From Paenibacillus_V sp046244365 (GTDB taxonomy: Bacteria; Bacillota; Bacilli; Paenibacillales; NBRC-103111): a stretch of 64,000 bases of DNA. Location of the stretch: positions 5,394,001 to 5,458,000 of the forward strand of contig NZ_CP176395.1 in assembly GCF_046244365.1 (NCBI RefSeq). The letters are read 5' to 3'. How positions within the stretch are numbered: the first letter of the stretch is position 1; each line of letters begins with the position of its first letter. The position numbers and the translations under genes were made by a program. Positions 60,282-64,000 of the stretch are shown here, piece after piece. The notes under the pieces were generated by a model that was given only the letters and a program-made list of their open reading frames with translations, ran no database searches and was not told where the DNA came from.

Positions 60282-60959
60282 TTGGAATGGTTTTCAGCGG
60301 AATTTTGGGTGGCCCTATTAAGTATTGTGCTAATCGACTTGGTGCTTGCCGGCGATAACGCGATCGTGATCGGGATGGCGGCAAGAAACGTACCGGCCCA
60401 GCAGCAGAAAAAGGTAATCTTGTGGGGAACCTTAGGCGCCATTATCATTCGGGTTGTAGCAACGCTTGCAGTCGCTTGGCTGTTGAAAATTCCCGGCCTC
60501 TTGCTTATCGGCGGCTTCCTGCTGTTGTGGATCGCCTACAAGCTGCTGGTTGACAAGAAAGATCATGAGCTCGAAGCGAAGCCGAGCTTCGGCGCTGCGA
60601 TCCGGACGATTATCATCGCCGATGCGGCCATGGGTATGGACAACGTGCTCGCCGTAGCCGGCGCTGCCAAAGACAGCTTTGCACTCGTCATTATCGGTCT
60701 TCTTATCAGTATGCCGATCGTCGTTTGGGGAAGCACGCTCTTCGTCAAACTGGTCACCCGCTTTACTTGGATCATTTATGCCGGCTCCGGAGTCCTTGCC
60801 TTCACAGCGTCTAAAATGATCTTGGACGAACCGTTCCTGAAGCCTTTTGTCGAATCCATTTCTTTCGGGAAGTGGGTAATCGTCGCCGCAGTCGTTGTCG
60901 GCATCCTGCTGATCGGCAAACGCAAAAACAGCATCGAGAACCAGCCTGCGACGCAATAA
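60282..60959 (+). CDS. TerC family membrane protein (manganese efflux type, YkoY/YceF-like)
   Basis: A 225-residue integral membrane protein with about seven helices. The TerC signature LAGDNAIVIGMAARN near residue 25 and DAAMGMDNVLAVAGAA near 120 place acidic residues in the membrane, typical of metal transporters. Bacillus relatives under the same riboswitch (YkoY, YceF) move Mn2+ outward and support metalation of exported enzymes. The start is TTG 60282, 8 bases after CGAGGAG; the upstream ATG at 60228 lies in the terminator hairpin. The manganese riboswitch is the direct regulatory evidence. Confidence 0.92.
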   Translation: MEWFSAEFWVALLSIVLIDLVLAGDNAIVIGMAARNVPAQQQKKVILWGTLGAIIIRVVATLAVAWLLKIPGLLLIGGFLLLWIAYKLLVDKKDHELEAKPSFGAAIRTIIIADAAMGMDNVLAVAGAAKDSFALVIIGLLISMPIVVWGSTLFVKLVTRFTWIIYAGSGVLAFTASKMILDEPFLKPFVESISFGKWVIVAAVVVGILLIGKRKNSIENQPATQ

Positions 60960-61089
60960 GCTAGTAACGAATACATGGTCCGCAATAAATTAGCGAAAAA
61001 CGCGAATAAAACGAAAACTTTTCAGTAAGGATGATAGTAAGGCGCTTGTCTAAGCACTTATACCTTGTACCGCAAAGGAGAGAACCGTT

Positions 61090-61398
61090 ATGCAGCCAAC
61101 TGCCGCATCGATGAATCCGCTGCACAACAAGCTCGCGCAAATCATCCAACCCAGCCATCCGCTTTGCAAAGACGATGTCATTTGGGTGCTGGACTATATC
61201 AAGAAAAAAGTAGCCGAGGAAGATCCGCAGCTTATGGAGCTTTCCCAGGCACGCCTGCTGAAAAATTTTCACGCGTTTACGGAAGTGGCCATGCTGCTTA
61301 TCCATCGCCGTCCGTCGGGCGACCACGAGATCGACCGGCTGAAGGCATGGATGGCGGAGGCTGCATACGGACTAAACAAAGAAGGCAAGCATCCTTGA
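61090..61398 (+). CDS. Conserved hypothetical, small helical protein
   Basis: A 102-residue soluble protein, mostly helical: HPLCKDDVIWVLDYIKKKVA, LMELSQARLLKNFHAFTEVA and EIDRLKAWMAEAAYGL. No domain was recognised and there is no signal peptide or metal motif. The ATG at 61090 has a strong AAAGGAGAG. It has its own terminator, and its stop lies in the terminator loop. It is on the plus strand, between terC and the convergent gnd. It is likely real because of the ribosome site, terminator and non-random codon use. Confidence 0.75.
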   Translation: MQPTAASMNPLHNKLAQIIQPSHPLCKDDVIWVLDYIKKKVAEEDPQLMELSQARLLKNFHAFTEVAMLLIHRRPSGDHEIDRLKAWMAEAAYGLNKEGKHP

Positions 61399-61424
61399 AC
61401 TAGGAGCTTGCCTTCTTTGTTTTG
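61378..61424 (+). terminator. Terminator of the small hypothetical gene
   Basis: GAAGGCAAGC and GCTTGCCTTC flank a 15-base loop that holds the stop codon, followed by TTTGTTTT. Confidence 0.85.
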
Positions 61425-61442
61425 GATTGCCCGGTTTCGGGT

Positions 61443-61495
61443 CCCCCTTAAAGGATTCGGAATACGCTACAGAGCTTACCGTCACTTTATGGGGA
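61443..61495 (-). repeat. Palindromic intergenic repeat family C, copy 1
   Basis: A 53-bp unit with ends CCCCTTAAAG and CTTTATGGGG that pair, and an interior GGAATACGCTAC-AGAGCTTA. It is the first of two tandem units downstream of gnd. Confidence 0.75.
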
Positions 61496-61507
61496 ACGTT
61501 TCGGGGC

Positions 61508-61560
61508 TCCCCGTAAAGTACTCGGAATACGCTACAAAGCTTATCTTCACTTTATGGGGA
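61508..61560 (-). repeat. Palindromic intergenic repeat family C, copy 2
   Basis: A 53-bp unit with ends TCCCCGTAAAGT/ACTTTATGGGGA and interior CTCGGAATACGCTACAAAGC, in tandem with copy 1. It starts 5 bases after the gnd stop, so it is in the gnd 3' UTR. Confidence 0.78.
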
Positions 61561-61565
61561 ATTAT

Positions 61566-62975
61566 TTACGCCATCCAGTTATGGTGGAACGAGCCTTCTT
61601 TATCGACGCGCTGGAACGTGTGCGCGCCGAAGTAGTCGCGCTGAGCCTGCAGCAAGTTCGCCGGCAAACGCTCGGTGCGGTAGCTGTCGTAGTAGGCCAG
61701 AGCCGAAGAGAAGCAAGGCACCGGAATACCGTTGCTTACGGCTGCTGCAACCACTTGACGCCACGAATCCTGATACTTGTCTACGACGCCTTGGAAATAC
61801 TCGTCGAGCAGCAGGTTTTTGAGACCGGGATCGCGGTCGTAGGCATCCTTGATGTTTTGCAGGAAGCGCGCGCGAATGATGCAGCCGCCGCGGAAAATCA
61901 TCGCGATGCTGCCGTATTTCAGATCCCAATTGTACTCCTCCGAAGCTGCCCGCATTTGAGCGAAGCCTTGCGCATAGGAGCAAATTTTGCTCGCATACAG
62001 CGCTTGACGCACCGCTTCGATAAACTGCGCACGGTCGCCTTCGAAAGGCTTCGCCGCAGGTCCGTTCAGCACTTTGCTTGCAGCCGTACGCTCTTCTTTA
62101 ATAGCGGAAATGAACCGCGCGAATACCGATTCCGTAATGATGGAGAGCGGAACGCCAAGATCCAGCGCGCTTTGGCTCGTCCATTTGCCCGTTCCCTTTT
62201 GGCCGGCCGCATCGAGAATGACGTCGACCATCGGCTTGCCCGTTTCCGGATCGTACTTGGAGAAAATGTCCGTGGTGATCTCGATCAGATAGCTGTCCAA
62301 TTCGCCTTTGTTCCACTCGGCAAAAATCTCGTGCAGCTCGGTCGTCGAAACGCCGAGAACGTCTTTCAACAATTGGTACGCTTCGCAAATCAGCTGCATA
62401 TCGCCGTACTCGATTCCGTTATGCACCATTTTGACATAGTGTCCGGCGCCGCCCGGTCCGATATACGTACAGCACGGATCCCCGCCAACCTTCGCGGAAA
62501 TCGCGGTTAGAATCGGCTCAACCAGCTTATACGCGCTTTCTTGTCCGCCCGGCATGATAGACGGTCCTTTAAGCGCGCCCTCCTCGCCACCGGATACGCC
62601 CGTGCCGATAAAGCGGAAGCCTTTGGCTTCAAGCTCCTTGCTGCGGCGCTGCGTGTCGGGGAAGAAGGCGTTGCCGCCGTCGATCAGAATATCGCCTTCG
62701 CTCAAAAATGGAACGAGCGAGTCGATCGTCGCGTCCGTCGCGTCGCCCGCTTTGACCATGATCAAAATTTTGCGTGGCACTTCGAGAGAATTGACGAATT
62801 CTTCCACGCTGAAGGTGCCGATCAGGTTTTTACCCGGATTTTCCTGCAAAATCTCATTCGTCTTTTCGCTCGAACGGTTGAACACGGAAACGGCAAATCC
62901 TCTGCTTTCGATGTTGAGGGCAAGGTTTTTGCCCATGACCGCGAGGCCGACGACCCCAATTTGTCCTTTAGCCAT
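61566..62975 (-). CDS. gnd: 6-phosphogluconate dehydrogenase, decarboxylating
   Basis: A 469-residue enzyme of the oxidative pentose phosphate pathway. GVVGLAVMGKNLALNIESRG binds the cofactor, and GTGVSGGEEGALKGPSIMPGG and GPGGAGHYVKMVHNGIEYGD carry the substrate and catalytic Lys/Asn residues. ILDAAGQKGTGKWTSQSALD is the substrate loop. It converts 6-phosphogluconate to ribulose 5-phosphate, CO2 and NAD(P)H. It starts 30 bases after the SDR stop behind AAGGACTG, last in an operon with an SDR and an FGGY kinase. That arrangement suggests a gluconate-use role similar to Bacillus gntZ. Confidence 0.97.
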   Translation of the reverse strand: MAKGQIGVVGLAVMGKNLALNIESRGFAVSVFNRSSEKTNEILQENPGKNLIGTFSVEEFVNSLEVPRKILIMVKAGDATDATIDSLVPFLSEGDILIDGGNAFFPDTQRRSKELEAKGFRFIGTGVSGGEEGALKGPSIMPGGQESAYKLVEPILTAISAKVGGDPCCTYIGPGGAGHYVKMVHNGIEYGDMQLICEAYQLLKDVLGVSTTELHEIFAEWNKGELDSYLIEITTDIFSKYDPETGKPMVDVILDAAGQKGTGKWTSQSALDLGVPLSIITESVFARFISAIKEERTAASKVLNGPAAKPFEGDRAQFIEAVRQALYASKICSYAQGFAQMRAASEEYNWDLKYGSIAMIFRGGCIIRARFLQNIKDAYDRDPGLKNLLLDEYFQGVVDKYQDSWRQVVAAAVSNGIPVPCFSSALAYYDSYRTERLPANLLQAQRDYFGAHTFQRVDKEGSFHHNWMA

Positions 62976-63005
62976 TGGTGGAACAGTCCTTCCTATCCTG
63001 TAATG

Positions 63006-63773
63006 TTAAATCGTCATCGAACCGAAGCCGCCGTCGACGCGAATTAGCGCGCCGGTCACGAAGCTGGATGCCTTATCCGAGGCTAGGAATACGGCAGCGC
63101 CCTGCAGCTCGTCCGCTTCCCCAAACCGGTTCATCGGCGTATGGCGCATAATGGACTCTACGCGGTCCGGAGACAAAATTTTGCGGTTCTGCTCGGCCGG
63201 GAAGAAGCCCGGAATAATCGCGTTTACGCGAACCCGCGCAGGCGCAAATTCTCGCGCAAGGAACATCGTCACGTTGTTTACGGCTGCTTTGGAAGCGGAG
63301 TATGTAAAGACGCGCGAAAGCGGAGGATCCGAGGAAACGGACGAAATGTTGATGATGCTTCCGCCTTCTCCTTTGTCGACCATATGTTTCCCGAAAACCT
63401 GGCAAGCCAGTACAACGCCCTTCAGGTTAACCTCCATGATCGAATCCCATTCCTCCATCGAGAGCTCGAAGAACGGCGTCGGACTGTTTTTGCCCGGGCA
63501 GTTCATGAGTACGTCGACGCGGCCTGTCCAAGCCAGCACTTCCTCCAGCACTCTCTTCAAATCCTCTTCGTTTGTCGCGTCCGCGGAGAAGCTTTTCGCC
63601 TTGCCGCCGGCCGCTTCGATTCGTTTGCACACCTCGATGCACTTTTCCTGATTTCGACCGACGATCGCCACATCGGCGCCATGTCCTCCGAGCGCAACCG
63701 CCATCGTTCCGCCGAGTGTGCTGTTGCCTCCGATGATGACCGCCGTTTTGCCTGTCAGATCAAACAAATTCAT
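63006..63773 (-). CDS. SDR oxidoreductase, gluconate/mannonate type
   Basis: A 255-residue classical SDR. It starts MNLFDLTGKTAVIIGGNSTL, keeps Ser in INISSVSSD and the catalytic TYSASKAAVNNV, and has PGFFPAEQNRKIL near the end. That last motif is seen in D-mannonate oxidoreductases (YjmF type) and gluconate 5-dehydrogenases. It probably reduces or oxidises a sugar acid. The ATG at 63773 follows CAGGAGG; the frame is open to 63854 through a repeat element. It lies between the FGGY kinase and gnd in one operon. Confidence 0.88.
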   Translation of the reverse strand: MNLFDLTGKTAVIIGGNSTLGGTMAVALGGHGADVAIVGRNQEKCIEVCKRIEAAGGKAKSFSADATNEEDLKRVLEEVLAWTGRVDVLMNCPGKNSPTPFFELSMEEWDSIMEVNLKGVVLACQVFGKHMVDKGEGGSIINISSVSSDPPLSRVFTYSASKAAVNNVTMFLAREFAPARVRVNAIIPGFFPAEQNRKILSPDRVESIMRHTPMNRFGEADELQGAAVFLASDKASSFVTGALIRVDGGFGSMTI

Positions 63774-63813
63774 GACGTAGACCTCCTGAAAAAGGTATGA
63801 TGAATTCAAGCTA

Positions 63814-63864
63814 CCCGCAAAGTAACAGTAATAAGCTGCAAAGCTTCGCTTCACTTTGTGGGGA
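63814..63864 (-). repeat. Palindromic intergenic repeat family C, copy 3
   Basis: A 51-bp unit with ends CCCGCAAAGT/ACTTTGTGGGG. It matches copies 1 and 2 on the minus strand (AAGTGAAG, AAGCTTTG, AGC.TATT). The A-U pair of the other copies is a C-G pair here. It lies between the kinase stop and the SDR start. Confidence 0.72.
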
Positions 63865-63869
63865 TATTC

Positions 63870-64000
63870 TCACTTCACTTTGTGGAGATTGGACTGAAAT
63901 GCGGCGATCGCATCGAACTCGTGCTTTAACTGATGATACACGCGCGAATAAATCGGTGTCAATTCCCGATATGTCGCATAGTTCGCCGAATTCGCCCGAT
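63870..64000 (-). CDS. C-terminus of an FGGY-family sugar kinase (gluconokinase/xylulokinase type), cut by window edge
   Basis: The last 43 codons of a minus-strand gene, translated by hand: NSANYATYRELTPIYSRVY, then QLKHEFDAIAAFQ and a stop at 63870-63872. The YxxLxPIYxxxYxxLKxxFDxIA pattern is the typical end of FGGY carbohydrate kinases such as gluconokinase, xylulokinase and rhamnulokinase. With an SDR and gnd following in the same direction, gluconokinase is the most economical assignment. The last codons (CTCCACAAAGTGAAGTGA) resemble one arm of the adjacent repeat. Confidence 0.65.
   Translation of the reverse strand, partial: RANSANYATYRELTPIYSRVYHQLKHEFDAIAAFQSNLHKVK

Overview
The window looks like a chromosomal segment of an endospore-forming Gram-positive bacterium of the Paenibacillaceae (Paenibacillus/Cohnella type). 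The evidence is CotF-type spore coat genes, CcpA and a Crh/HPr-like protein, a bacilliredoxin-like YtxJ, YlaN and YugN homologues, a T-box in front of tyrS, a yybP-ykoY (manganese) riboswitch, frequent TTG/GTG starts behind strong AGGAGG sites, and moderately GC-rich DNA. Most genes lie on the minus strand. I see no rRNA, tRNA, CRISPR array, prophage or intact transposase.

Layout. 1-4.1 kb: a GH42-like glycosidase (cut by the left edge) behind its GntR/LacI-type regulator. 4.2-16.8 kb: housekeeping genes (CBS protein, M20 amidohydrolase, YugN, FtsW/SpoVE-type SEDS protein, Asp23, an atypical SDR, a Ca2+/H+ exchanger, YlaN, an HtrA-like protease with an unusual C-terminal extension, a Crh/HPr-like protein, a lipoprotein and a GAF-GGDEF diguanylate cyclase). 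17-38.3 kb: the locus rpsD, tyrS, acsA, acuA, acuC, ccpA, ytxJ, which resembles the Bacillus order. It is interrupted by a class A penicillin-binding protein and by a block of an MFS transporter, a GH35 beta-galactosidase, a GH29 alpha-fucosidase and two AraC regulators. 38.4-49 kb: PfpI protein, ptsI with a fused EIICBA sugar PTS, a three-gene spore coat operon, thiE, a C39-like peptidase and an EPSP synthase of unusual motif. 49-56.8 kb: a six-gene catabolic operon (D-serine dehydratase/D-threonine aldolase-like enzyme, RidA, M20 deacylase, M81 peptidase, class III aminotransferase, SDR) with an IclR regulator and two matching palindromes that could be its operators. 56.9-61.4 kb: rhodanese, aroK, LTA-synthase-like protein, TerC under a manganese riboswitch, and a small hypothetical. 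61.5-64 kb: a probable gluconate/hexuronate operon (sugar kinase cut by the right edge, SDR, 6-phosphogluconate dehydrogenase).

How it fits together. AcsA, AcuA and AcuC would form the acetate-activation module with reversible lysine acetylation. CcpA, the Crh-like protein, EI and EIICBA are the carbon-regulation side, and a candidate cre lies in the acsA leader. The sugar hydrolases each sit next to a private regulator.

The most unusual content outside genes is three families of short palindromic intergenic repeats. Two of these families show compensatory changes between copies, and there is also one MITE-like element. The IclR-linked amino-acid operon is the best candidate for an undescribed pathway.
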